From Planococcus plakortidis (GTDB lineage Bacteria; Bacillota; Bacilli; Bacillales_A; Planococcaceae): DNA of 64,000 nucleotides. Location of the stretch: assembly GCF_001687605.2 (NCBI RefSeq), contig NZ_CP016539.2:2448501-2512500 (forward strand). The letters are read 5' to 3'. Positions 33,187 through 42,567 of this stretch are shown one piece after another. The translations under genes and the position numbers were made by a program. Within the stretch, counting starts at the first letter, position 1. Each line of letters starts with the position of its first letter. Below the pieces are notes generated by a model. That model ran no database searches and was not told the DNA's origin. It worked only from the letters and a program-made list of their open reading frames with translations.

Positions 33187-36100
33187 TTACTTATTGTTCA
33201 AGTACTCGTCCAATTGCTTCAAGATGTCATCGGATACGGCTTGTGATCCACCGATCACTTTCACGTATTCAACGCCATTCTTCTGCAAGTGTTCGCCAAG
33301 TTCTGCTGGTACGGATTTTCCTACCAAGTAGACGCCAGTATCATCTTTCGCTGCCAGCGCGCCGCCTGCTAGAGCATCCGCATAAGATTTGCCTGTTGCT
33401 ACGTAAACTGTATCAGTTGGGTTGCCGAAGTATTTCGCCACTTCAAGTGAAGTTTTGTAACGGTCAGCACCGCTGATACGGAATGAGTTAGGAAGCTCGG
33501 AAGCTGCCTTCTCGCTGATAGCGCCAGTTCCACCGATGATCAAGCTGTTTTCCACGCCCAATTTCACCAATGCCGCTTTTGTTGCGTTCGGCACTGAATC
33601 TGTACGGGAAAGCAAGATCGGTGTGCCTTCAGATCCAGCATAGCTAGCTACGCTTAGAGCATCCGGGAAGTTCGTGCCGCTGACGACGATTGCAGATTCG
33701 GATTTACCGAATTTCTCAGCAATTTTCGCTGCAGTTTCGAAACGGTCTGCGCCGCTGATGCGTTCTACTGTGATGCCGTCAGATTTCAATTGCTTCACGA
33801 CAGCGTCAGAGATCGCGCCAGTTCCACCAAGGACGTGAACTGTTTTAGCGCCAAGGCGTTTGATTTCTTCATAAGTGTCTGCAGGCAATTTCGCTGTGCG
33901 TGACAATAGAAGCGGTGCGTCATGTTTCTTCGCAAGTGGTACGCCTGCTAGAGCATCAGCATAGTTATCGCCGCGTGCAAGGACGACTGTATCGGAAGAT
34001 TCCCAGCCTTCTTGGCTCAGCTCAACTGCTGTGATGTAGCGGTCTGCACCGGAAATGCGCTCTGCGCGAAGTTCAGAATCAGAACGGTCGATCTTCACTT
34101 CTTTTTCGACCTTGTTGCCAGCGCCGTCTTCAGCAACCACTTTGAATGTGTTAAGGCCTGGTGCCAAGTCGACTTTCGCCGTTACTGTTTTGCTTACTGG
34201 ATCAGCTACAGTGATTTCGTCAAAAACATCCTGGTTGTAAAGAACATCTCCGTCAAGGGATAGTTTCACCAAGTTGAAGTTGTCTTTTACCGTGATGTCG
34301 AATTCCACTGATTCCTCGTCTTGGTCAACAACGCCAGGAGCGTCGATTGCAAGCGTCGGGTTCACTGTATCCACATAGACTGGGCGGATGATCGAAGACG
34401 TGTTGCCGTTGTAATCCGTCGCTTCGAACTTCACATCGTGGCGGCCAGTTTCAAGCTCGATTGTTGTATCGAACGCAAAGCCTTTATCCGTTTCAGTGAA
34501 TGCCACTTCTTTGCCGTTCACTTTCAATGTTTTCAAGTTTTCTTCAACTACATAACCTTTGACCGGCACAGTGTTCGTTCCGTAAAGGCCAAGAGCCGCT
34601 GGGCCATTATCATCCACATAGATGACTGGTTTCACAGTGTCATCTGCATTCGAGATTGCGTAACCAGCGTTATAAGCGTGGTCATATGCAATGATTTCGA
34701 TCAAGTCAGCTTCTGAAGCATCCAAACCGAACTCATCTAGATCGATGACAGTTTCACTAGCATCGAAGTATCCTTCAACAGGTAAACGCTCGCCGTCAAC
34801 GTTCACGGAGAAGAATGCAACGCCGACACCTTCATCGGACAAGGAAACTTCCAATGTGTTGTCATCTTCGTTTACAGTAACAGAAGCTTCCGGTGCAGTT
34901 GTATCGATGTAGACCGGCAATTTCTTGCTCTGCCAATCTGCCTCTTCGTAATCGACTTTCGCTTTATACTCATATTCGTACAAGCCGTCAGCCGCAACTT
35001 CACCTTTCACTTTGCCGTCCCAAGCACGGGCTTCCGAATAGCTGAGGAATGTGCCGGATCCGCCGTTAAAGTAGTTCTTGCGGACGTCTTTCTCGATGTT
35101 GACTGTACGGACTTTCTCGCCTTCTGCATTCAAGATATTCGTTTGCAGCTCATCCGCGTTACGGAGCAGCGTGATGTTTCCGTTGATCTTATCGTTCAAG
35201 CCATCGTTGTTCGGAGATACTGGATAAACAAGCTCGCCGTCAACTTCCACTAGGTCGTAGTAGTAAACGCCATCATCAGCGTCTTCGATATTGTAAAGAT
35301 CATAATACTGCTGGTAGAAATGCGGCTCGTCTTTTTCTTCGACACCGAAGGAATCGATGATGTCCGGACGGTCCCATTCACCGTAGAAGCTGATGTATGG
35401 CAAGACCAAATCAGGATTCGATGAACCTTCTTCAGCAGTCAATTTCACGAAGCCTTCCACGAAGACATCTTCTTCAAGCGCTTTCGTGATAGAGTTGCCG
35501 TCTTTATCAAGCCCAGGCACTTTGCCTTCGCTGATATCGATCGTCACTGTTACGTCTGTCGTTCCGTTAGCCGGTACCGTCACTGTTTCCGGAGCAGAAA
35601 CTTTCGCTCCTTCAAGTGCGCCTGACTTCAGCAAGTTGGATGTTACTTCGCCATCTTCCTGGAACATATCGACTAGCACGGAAGTATCGACTGAATACGT
35701 CGCTTCTTTATCCGTCAAGTTCTCGGCTTTCAATGTGAACGTGAAGGAGTTTTCAGTGAAGTCTTTAACATTCACTTTCGCTTCATTCGTCGCTTTTTCA
35801 GTCAAGATGACTGGCGTCGTGACCGCGCCGTTAAGTTGCATCATCCCAGCGCCTTGGCGGCGAGGTGAGATTGTGTCGCCTGATTTGCCGTGCGTGATGT
35901 CAGCAGTGTTCAGAAGCAATACTTTCGCCAGGCGAGTACGTTCTTCCAATGAAAGGTTTTTGAACTCGTCATGGTTTTTCAGGTATTGCTGGACAAGTGC
36001 CGCGCCGCCCGCAACGTGTGGAGCTGCCATGGACGTCCCGCTCATCACGCCGTATTTGTCGTTTTCAAGCGTCGACAGGATGTTTCCGCCTGGTGCAGAC

Positions 36101-37854
36101 AATTCCGGTTTGAACTCAAGGTCCGGCGTTACGCCCCATGAAGTAAAGTCAGTCGCGCGGCCCACTTCAGGTCCTTCTTCAACATTTGTTTGTTCAACAT
36201 CTGCGCCAAGTTCGCCGTCTTCAGCGAGTGCCGCTTCCAGTTCCAAACCGTCTTCACGGGTAATCTTCATGAACGGAATATCCCAGCCACCCTGATCTTT
36301 ATAGAAAACATTGCTTGTAGAGTTGTAAACAATGATGCCAGCTGCGCCGGCTGCTGCTGCCCAGTTCGTTTTATCGATGAATGTATGCTCACCGCGTTCA
36401 ACGACAACAACCTTGCCTTCCACATCGATGCCTTCATAATCGGAAGCAGCACCCAATGCATTCGGATTTCCTGTCAATTCCTTCAAGGATACAACTTCGA
36501 TGTCATCGCCTTGAACTTCGAAATCCGTCCAATCATCTACGCCGAATCCTTCGACTGTGAACTCATCGAATTCCACTTCGTGCGTATAGTGGTTGACGAC
36601 ATTCCCTGTCGCTGCAACTTGGATCGTGTCTTTGTTAAGCCCAGGGGATCCGACCAAACCGTAGTCCGGGTTGTCGTAATGCGGGTTATCGTAGCCGTAG
36701 CCGATATGCCCAGAGTTACCAGCTGATACAGCTGATACGATTCCGTTGTTGACGGCGTTTGTGATGGCTTTGTCTTCCGCGCTGTCAGCGTCATAGAATG
36801 ATGAAGTTGAACCGAGACTCATGTTCAATACATCCGCGCCAAGTTTCACTGCATCGTCAATTGCTGCCAAGTAGATATCGGAGAAGGTCGACGGGAAGTT
36901 GACGTCATTCGAGAATACTTTCATGCCGAGGATCTGGGATTCAGGAGCCACACCTTTCAAGCCACCTTCATCTTCGTTCCCGTTAGCGCCCACTGTTCCG
37001 GCAACGTGCATGCCGTGCATGGAAGCATCAGGTCCATCGTCTTGGATTTCAGCGTTTTTATCATAATAGTTATACGCATAAGGTACTTTGACGTTTTGAT
37101 AAGCGCCTTTCAAGCCGTCTTTGGAAACAAGTCCCTCAACGTCCGATTTCGTCAAATCGACTTTTGACTCATCTGTGATGTTGAAGTCTTTGTGGTCAGG
37201 GTCGATTCCTGTATCGATTACAGCGACGACCATCCCTTCACCTTGGAACTTGCTGTCAGCCCATACTTGGCGAGACTGGATGAAATCATGGCTTGTCGTC
37301 ATATCCGGTTTCGCTTCCGGTCTTTCGTATTCGTTTGCAATGTATACGTTCTTAACGTTCGGCAACTCTTTGATCTTCTGGACATCGCTATACTTAACTT
37401 GTCCGCTGAAGCCGTTGAAGGCCGTCGTATATTCGAATTCAGAGTTTAGTTCAACGCCCTTGGAAGAAATCGTTTTCTTCACGTTTGCATGCGCTTTCAC
37501 TAATTTAGATTCAATTTGCTCTTTTTCCGATTTAGAAAGTGTCTTGTATTGGACGCCTTTTGCAGATGCCACTTCAACCGCTGACTGGCCTTCAACTTCA
37601 ACAATGACGCGAACTTCTTCGTTCGGGTCCAATGCATCTTTTTGAACCATTTCAGCATTCTCTTTTTTCTTAAGCTGCTTGATCAATTCCGCTTTTTCGT
37701 TGGAAAGAACGTTGATTGCCTGCAGGTCTTTCTCATTGGCTTTCTCTTTATCGCCAGATGTAGCGCTTGCAGTCATTACACCGTTACTTGCAACTAAACC
37801 TGCGATCATGGCAACAGATACAAACTTTTTCCAAGTCTTTGAACCGTTTTGCAC
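33187..37854 (-). CDS. Large cell-wall-bound subtilisin-like (S8) protease with PA, Ig-like and three CWB2 repeats
   Basis: A 1555-residue exported protease starting at GTG 37854 behind GGGGAGG. Order: signal peptide (ends near ASATSGD), I9-type propeptide (about 80-175), S8 domain with Asp in VAVIDTGIDPDHKDF (about 213), His in MHGMHVAGTVG (about 280) and Ser in SGTSMAAPHVAGGAALVQ (about 604), a PA domain inserted at about 455-545, Fn3-like region (about 680-860), an FlgD-type Ig-like region (about 875-985, SPNNDGLNDKI), further beta domains, and three CWB2 repeats (about 1261-1555). The plan recalls lactocepin/C5a-peptidase-type enzymes, with CWB2 in place of a sortase motif. Likely role: degradation of external protein or processing of surface proteins. 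Confidence 0.93.
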   Translation of the reverse strand: MQNGSKTWKKFVSVAMIAGLVASNGVMTASATSGDKEKANEKDLQAINVLSNEKAELIKQLKKKENAEMVQKDALDPNEEVRVIVEVEGQSAVEVASAKGVQYKTLSKSEKEQIESKLVKAHANVKKTISSKGVELNSEFEYTTAFNGFSGQVKYSDVQKIKELPNVKNVYIANEYERPEAKPDMTTSHDFIQSRQVWADSKFQGEGMVVAVIDTGIDPDHKDFNITDESKVDLTKSDVEGLVSKDGLKGAYQNVKVPYAYNYYDKNAEIQDDGPDASMHGMHVAGTVGANGNEDEGGLKGVAPESQILGMKVFSNDVNFPSTFSDIYLAAIDDAVKLGADVLNMSLGSTSSFYDADSAEDKAITNAVNNGIVSAVSAGNSGHIGYGYDNPHYDNPDYGLVGSPGLNKDTIQVAATGNVVNHYTHEVEFDEFTVEGFGVDDWTDFEVQGDDIEVVSLKELTGNPNALGAASDYEGIDVEGKVVVVERGEHTFIDKTNWAAAAGAAGIIVYNSTSNVFYKDQGGWDIPFMKITREDGLELEAALAEDGELGADVEQTNVEEGPEVGRATDFTSWGVTPDLEFKPELSAPGGNILSTLENDKYGVMSGTSMAAPHVAGGAALVQQYLKNHDEFKNLSLEERTRLAKVLLLNTADITHGKSGDTISPRRQGAGMMQLNGAVTTPVILTEKATNEAKVNVKDFTENSFTFTLKAENLTDKEATYSVDTSVLVDMFQEDGEVTSNLLKSGALEGAKVSAPETVTVPANGTTDVTVTIDISEGKVPGLDKDGNSITKALEEDVFVEGFVKLTAEEGSSNPDLVLPYISFYGEWDRPDIIDSFGVEEKDEPHFYQQYYDLYNIEDADDGVYYYDLVEVDGELVYPVSPNNDGLNDKINGNITLLRNADELQTNILNAEGEKVRTVNIEKDVRKNYFNGGSGTFLSYSEARAWDGKVKGEVAADGLYEYEYKAKVDYEEADWQSKKLPVYIDTTAPEASVTVNEDDNTLEVSLSDEGVGVAFFSVNVDGERLPVEGYFDASETVIDLDEFGLDASEADLIEIIAYDHAYNAGYAISNADDTVKPVIYVDDNGPAALGLYGTNTVPVKGYVVEENLKTLKVNGKEVAFTETDKGFAFDTTIELETGRHDVKFEATDYNGNTSSIIRPVYVDTVNPTLAIDAPGVVDQDEESVEFDITVKDNFNLVKLSLDGDVLYNQDVFDEITVADPVSKTVTAKVDLAPGLNTFKVVAEDGAGNKVEKEVKIDRSDSELRAERISGADRYITAVELSQEGWESSDTVVLARGDNYADALAGVPLAKKHDAPLLLSRTAKLPADTYEEIKRLGAKTVHVLGGTGAISDAVVKQLKSDGITVERISGADRFETAAKIAEKFGKSESAIVVSGTNFPDALSVASYAGSEGTPILLSRTDSVPNATKAALVKLGVENSLIIGGTGAISEKAASELPNSFRISGADRYKTSLEVAKYFGNPTDTVYVATGKSYADALAGGALAAKDDTGVYLVGKSVPAELGEHLQKNGVEYVKVIGGSQAVSDDILKQLDEYLNNK

Positions 37855-37937
37855 AATGTAGCCTCCCCTAATGTTTTTTCGAGGAAATTCATCCTATGTA
37901 TGTTTCCCATTTATGTACGTATTTCCTCACAGATAAA

Positions 37938-37967
37938 ATAGTAACAATAGTCATACAATTATGTCAA
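37938..37967 (-). promoter_or_regulatory. Sigma-A promoter of the subtilisin gene
   Basis: On the minus strand a perfect TTGACA (37962-37967) is followed after 18 bases by TACTAT (37938-37943). The untranslated leader would be about 75 bases. Confidence 0.65.
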
Positions 37968-38284
37968 TATGTTATTTGAATATTCTTGTGAATTGAATTA
38001 ATGGAATTTAATAGAAATCATATAAGCATAAAAGATGATTAATAGAGCAATATATTCCTGCGAATTGCATGTGCTAAAGGAACCTTTTCGTAAAAATAAA
38101 TTTTCGAGTTCCGAATAAAATTAGGTATTTATAACTACAATTAATTCATCTATTTTTTTATAAGTGAGATTTTAAAATTTCCTAGGCCTAAATTATTCTT
38201 TTATGGGTTGTTTAATTCCAAATAAGTTTTTTAAAATTCTTCCAGTACTTTTTCAACTTTTATTTCCTTTTTTTGCGCCTTGTC
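37968..38284. other. AT-rich gene-free stretch
   Basis: No gene or structured element is recognised between the subtilisin promoter and the first repeat; the segment is strikingly AT-rich compared with the repeats that follow. Confidence 0.5.
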
Positions 38285-39205
38285 TTATAGGGTGGAATTG
38301 CTTCCTGGATGAAGATTGTGAGGGTTTTCTTGTGAAATGGTTGCGATCATTATCTTTAGCTTCAACCAAGTAACCGCCGCCTTGCTTTGGGTTGGCCTCT
38401 TGCAGTAAGCCAAGAAGAACGCTTGTCTTACTGCGTCGGCTCACCCTTGGCGCCGGCAGCTGAGAGATTTCATTGTTTGCAGATTGTTTAATCAGATTTT
38501 CTTCTGTATTCAGTTGCCGGCTAGCGGGGGAATCGCTTCCCGGGACTTATGTGGATGAGATAGCGAGGGTTTGATTGTGTAGTCGTTGCGATCATTATTT
38601 TTAGCCTCAACCAGGTAGCCGCTGCCTTGCTTTGGGTTGGCCTCTCACAGTAAGCCAAGAAGAACGCTTGTCTTACTGCGTCGGCTCACCCTGGGCGCCG
38701 GCAGCTGAGACATTTCATTGTTTGTAGATTGTTTAAGCGGATTTTCTTCTGTATTCAGTTGCCGGCTAGTGGGGGAATCGCTTCCCAGAACGCGGCATCT
38801 GGTGCTGTGCCGTTTGAATCGAAAAGTTTGTGGTAAATTCACACCCACGATCGTATTATCTTGGGTCTAAATGATACAAACTATAATACATGAAGCACTT
38901 TCACACATATTAATGAGTGGAGAGAAGAAGGTTCCCTCCGCTCGAAAACTAGAGACGAAGTGGAAGGGGGCTGACGCCTGTGGGACCGCGCGAATGAATA
39001 AGCGAAGGCGAGCTGAGCTTATTCATTTGCGACAGATCTGCGTGCAGATATGTCGCAGGCCTCTTCTTTGCCCCCTTGACCGGGCACCCGCCCATCCCCG
39101 GGCAGCTGAAAACGCGACGTCCTGTCGCATCAGCTGCATGACCCGCATCCTGCGGGCCCCAAGCAGCCCCCTGGAACGCAGTCGCAAAGCCGAAGCTTTC
39201 CTCAT
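38285..39205 (+). repeat. Composite structured repeat, copy R2 (B-B-linker-A)
   Basis: Two B units (38285-38546 and 38547-38790), the conserved linker, and an A unit (about 38946-39200). B stems: GCAGTAAG with CTTACTGC, GCCGGCAGCTGA with TCAGTTGCCGGC, GGGAA with TTCCC. A stem: GGGGGCTG (38966-38973) with CAGCCCCC (39164-39171). The A unit is lengthened by a nested C module at 38993-39057. Confidence 0.8.
38993..39057 (+). repeat. C module, copy 2, inside A unit
   Basis: AATGAATAAGC and GCTTATTCATT form a perfect 11-bp stem; ATCTGC-GT-GCAGAT forms the second. It follows the A-unit sequence CCGCGCG, where the other copies continue with GGCTGGCGAGAC. Confidence 0.75.
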
Positions 39206-39258
39206 CACTTTTTCATTTTACACTTCCCTATCACCTCCATAAACCAATGTCATTTGCA

Positions 39259-39290
39259 CAAAAAAAACCATCCGCCAGAGGCAGATGGTT
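39259..39290 (-). terminator. Terminator of the amidase-lipoprotein operon
   Basis: AACCATCTGCC and GGCGGATGGTT followed by a run of T on the minus strand. Confidence 0.85.
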
Positions 39291-39298
39291 CTTCGTGT

Positions 39299-40003
39299 TT
39301 ATTCGTAGCTGACCAAAGCGACTACGGATTCCTGTTTGGCATCTCCGTTAGCGACTACCGTTTTTTCCTGGATGAATCCAAGGCCCGGCGCGAAGTAACG
39401 CGTCATGGTCGTGACTTGGTCGGATGATTCGGATTTCAGGACTTGTTCGACGACCAATACGTCTTCGAATGTGCCCGCTTGCGTTTCGAGTGTTTCATCG
39501 TTCGATGTGACGACCCATTCGCCTTCTGCACTGTTGGCTTCATCGATCATGACGACCGGCCCATCCATCGGTACCAAGCCTTCGATCGAGATGTCGCGCT
39601 CGCCTTCGAGTTCAGAAGTTTCGATCAGCATGTTCATGGACGACTCATTCCACTCCGTCACTTCGATCGACACAGCTTCACCGAAAGTGATTTCTTCGAG
39701 CACTTTGTTGCCGGATACTTCAAGCACTTCACGGGTCAATTCGAATTCTTCCACCTGGAATTTCTTGATCAGGCCCAGTTCAGGCATGTAGAGCTGTATG
39801 CCTGTCGGGTCCGTTACTTCGATTGGCGCGTTTTCTGTTGATTCGACATCCGTTTCGGTTGTTTCTGTTTCCGCGGCTTCGGTTTCGGTTGTTTCTGTGC
39901 CGCCTGTGCCGTTGACTTTATCGTCTTCTGCAGAATCGGTCACAGCGGTGCCGCAGCCGCCAAGCAGGACGGCTGAGAGCAAAAGGCCACTGAATTTCTT
40001 CAT
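39299..40003 (-). CDS. Lipoprotein of unknown function
   Basis: A 234-residue protein starting at ATG 40003 behind AAGGTGG. The signal peptide ends in the lipobox LLGGC; it is followed by a Thr/Glu-rich repetitive linker (TETTETEAAETETTETD) that probably spans the wall, then a beta-rich domain (about 70-234) with TFEDVLVVEQVLKSESSD and TMTRYFAPGLGFIQEK, a pattern seen in lipoproteins of unknown function in Bacillales. It starts 16 bases after the amidase stop and is probably co-transcribed. A role linked to the amidase is inference from position. Confidence 0.75.
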   Translation of the reverse strand: MKKFSGLLLSAVLLGGCGTAVTDSAEDDKVNGTGGTETTETEAAETETTETDVESTENAPIEVTDPTGIQLYMPELGLIKKFQVEEFELTREVLEVSGNKVLEEITFGEAVSIEVTEWNESSMNMLIETSELEGERDISIEGLVPMDGPVVMIDEANSAEGEWVVTSNDETLETQAGTFEDVLVVEQVLKSESSDQVTTMTRYFAPGLGFIQEKTVVANGDAKQESVVALVSYE

Positions 40004-40019
40004 GTATATAACCACCTTA

Positions 40020-42281
40020 TCATTTTTGCATTGCGTTAATTGTCGTTTTGATGGACGAGTTGACCGCCCCGCCGATGTAATATGTGCGGTTGATCAATTT
40101 CTCTTTGCTGTGTTGCGTCAGTGAAGACGTTAATGTAGATGGCATCGAGTTATCCGGCACCAGGAATAGCGGTGCGTTATAGCGTGCAGAGACTGCGGAT
40201 GATACGAGCGCATCCGGGTAGTTCGTGCCGGTTGAGACGATCAAGCGGTTCGACATGAATTCATCTGCGAAGTAATCGATCGCTGCCGTCCCTGTGTCGT
40301 AACGTGTTTTTCCTGACAGTCTGCGCACGGCGTCAGAGCCGATTTCGCGTTTAACGGCTTTTTCCAATGATGCCGAAACTGCAGTGGTACCACCGACGAT
40401 GACAACTTCGTCACCGAAAGCTGTTTTCAAGCTGTTCGGGACTGCTTGGCCATCCGCTACCAGAACAATCGGCCAGTTCTTGACAACCGCAATACTGGCA
40501 GCCGTCAAAGCATCCGGATAGTTATTTCCTGCCGTCACAAACACCCCGTCTGCGGCAGGCAGTTTTTCATTGATTTTTTCATTTGTGGCATAACGGGTCT
40601 GGCCAGACAGGCGCTCAACCGTCAAGCCCATATTTTTCAACTTGCTCTCGACGGAACTTGAGAGTGCCATCGTACCGCCGACGATCACCACTTTATTCGC
40701 TTTCAAGCGCTTCAATTCTTGTTCAACAGCCGGAGTAAGTGAATCCGTTTTGCTCAACAGGATCGGCGCATTGCCATAATGGGCGGCAAGCGGGCCTGCC
40801 GACAATGCGTCAGCGTATTGATTGGCCGTAGCCAATACGACAGTTTTCTGGCCCTTTGTGGAGGCAAATCCATTCGGATAGAGCAGCTTAGACACAGCAA
40901 CGGCTGTATCGATGCGGCTCTTGCCTTGAACATTTTGCGGTGTATAGGAATACTTCGTTGTGTCTGTGTTCGTGTAGATCACTTTTTGCGCCCACACGTC
41001 AAACAATTCCGAGTTCGGCCAGTTGCGTGCATAGTCGCGGGCTTCCTCCCGGTTGTACAGGTGAATCATTTCGCCTTTATCTTTTGAACGGACGATGAAG
41101 TTCTTGCGCTTGAAGTTCGACCAAAGAATATCGTTTTCCAATGTCGATTCATCGATTACGGACGCTTTGGATAATTTGCCTCCATGCGCAATCGCTGCTT
41201 CTTCTTGGTAGAAACGCGTCACTTCTTTATCGCTGCCATCCAAGACGACAAATTTCTTCGGCAAGTAATTCGACCAATGGATGATGCCGGTGGTTGTATG
41301 GACCACACGCGTATTCTTCCATTTTTTCGCTTCGTTGATGGCTTCTTGTTCTGTTGCGAACAAGTTATCGCTCATTTTAACGGATGGATGATAAATGCCG
41401 TAAACCAATGGGCGGTCGACCGGTTCGGGATCCGGCTTTGTTGCGCCGTCCACTTTCCCGGTTTTCTTATGGATAACATAACTGCCTGAAACAGTTTTCG
41501 AATAGTTCAACGCATCGGTTTTCGATGTGTAATGTTTGATTGCTTTGCCGTTTTTGTCATTGACGACGTAAACGTCGAAGAAATCATCTACGCCTTTTGC
41601 CACGTTCGCCGCAATTTTTTGCTGGAACCACGATTGCTTGATCATCGCCTCTTCAGTCGGGTTGGACATGTAGCCCACTTCAAGCAATACGGATGGCACG
41701 TTCGCCGTACGCGTCACATACAGGCTGTTCGCGATGATCCCGCGGCCTTCCTTGACACCTGAAGCGATGACTGAACGGTGTGTATTCGTTGCCAAACGGC
41801 CGCTTTCCGGCGAGTAATGGCGTTGCAATACGGATGGCGGATAAGATGAACTTGCATAGCGGTTATCGAAATAATACGTTTCGTATCCGCCGTATGTAGG
41901 TGAACTTGTCGCATTATGGTGAACGGAGATGAAAACGGTATTGTCATTATTTCCGCTTGAAATCATTCCGTTTGCGACTTTCATCCGTTCGACGAGATCG
42001 GCACTGGATGAAATGCGTGAAAACTGGACATCGGAAGTTCTGGTCATGTGAACGACAAATCCTCTTTTCTCTAGTTCGGATTTCAATCGCTTCGACACTT
42101 CCATATTGGCGTGTTTTTCGTAATAGCCGGTCCGGTTACCTGAGTAACCAGCCGTTCCACCGTAAGCTCCCCCGTGTCCCGGGTCTAGAATGACAGTCGG
42201 TTTACCGGCGGCTGAAGCAGTCCCGGTTCCCACTCCAATGGCTAGCAGCAACAACAGCACAATCAAAATTTTCTTTTTCAA
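40020..42281 (-). CDS. N-acetylmuramoyl-L-alanine amidase (Amidase_3) with three CWB2 repeats
   Basis: A 753-residue wall hydrolase starting at TTG 42281 behind GAGGGG. Order: signal peptide (1-24), Amidase_3 domain (about 27-232) with zinc ligands His in DPGHGG, Glu in NMEVSKRL and His in ISVHHNA, and the catalytic Glu in LLEVGYMSN; then four degenerate repeats of about 45-50 residues (about 235-450, each with a Y/F-x-V start and a later Trp or Val); then three CWB2 repeats (about 454-753). It cleaves the amide bond between muramic acid and the stem peptide, for cell separation or wall turnover. It resembles Bacillus LytC/CwlB in composition, but here the CWB2 repeats are C-terminal. Confidence 0.92.
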   Translation of the reverse strand: MKKKILIVLLLLLAIGVGTGTASAAGKPTVILDPGHGGAYGGTAGYSGNRTGYYEKHANMEVSKRLKSELEKRGFVVHMTRTSDVQFSRISSSADLVERMKVANGMISSGNNDNTVFISVHHNATSSPTYGGYETYYFDNRYASSSYPPSVLQRHYSPESGRLATNTHRSVIASGVKEGRGIIANSLYVTRTANVPSVLLEVGYMSNPTEEAMIKQSWFQQKIAANVAKGVDDFFDVYVVNDKNGKAIKHYTSKTDALNYSKTVSGSYVIHKKTGKVDGATKPDPEPVDRPLVYGIYHPSVKMSDNLFATEQEAINEAKKWKNTRVVHTTTGIIHWSNYLPKKFVVLDGSDKEVTRFYQEEAAIAHGGKLSKASVIDESTLENDILWSNFKRKNFIVRSKDKGEMIHLYNREEARDYARNWPNSELFDVWAQKVIYTNTDTTKYSYTPQNVQGKSRIDTAVAVSKLLYPNGFASTKGQKTVVLATANQYADALSAGPLAAHYGNAPILLSKTDSLTPAVEQELKRLKANKVVIVGGTMALSSSVESKLKNMGLTVERLSGQTRYATNEKINEKLPAADGVFVTAGNNYPDALTAASIAVVKNWPIVLVADGQAVPNSLKTAFGDEVVIVGGTTAVSASLEKAVKREIGSDAVRRLSGKTRYDTGTAAIDYFADEFMSNRLIVSTGTNYPDALVSSAVSARYNAPLFLVPDNSMPSTLTSSLTQHSKEKLINRTYYIGGAVNSSIKTTINAMQK

Positions 42282-42530
42282 TGCTACATTCCCCTCTTTC
42301 TGACCTAATAGTACGGGGGAAAATTAGGAGAAACAAGATAATTTTACAATATTTTCTTAAAATGATTCTTTATACAGCGTTTAAAAGTGAATTTTTTCGA
42401 CACGAAGATTATAGTCCTATATAAATTACGAAAAACAGCTTCATTGTGTACACAATTTAGGTAATTAGATTCAATATAATTGTCTTGATTATGTAATAAA
42501 TTTGCATTAAAATTCGTAAATTTGAATTTA

Positions 42531-42567
42531 CAAAAAAAACCAGGGAAGAGTCAACTCTCTTCCCCAG
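42531..42567 (-). terminator. Terminator of the LTA-synthase-like gene
   Basis: CTGGGGAAGAG and CTCTTCCCTGG with T8 on the minus strand; the 5' arm overlaps the last codons of the gene. Confidence 0.88.
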
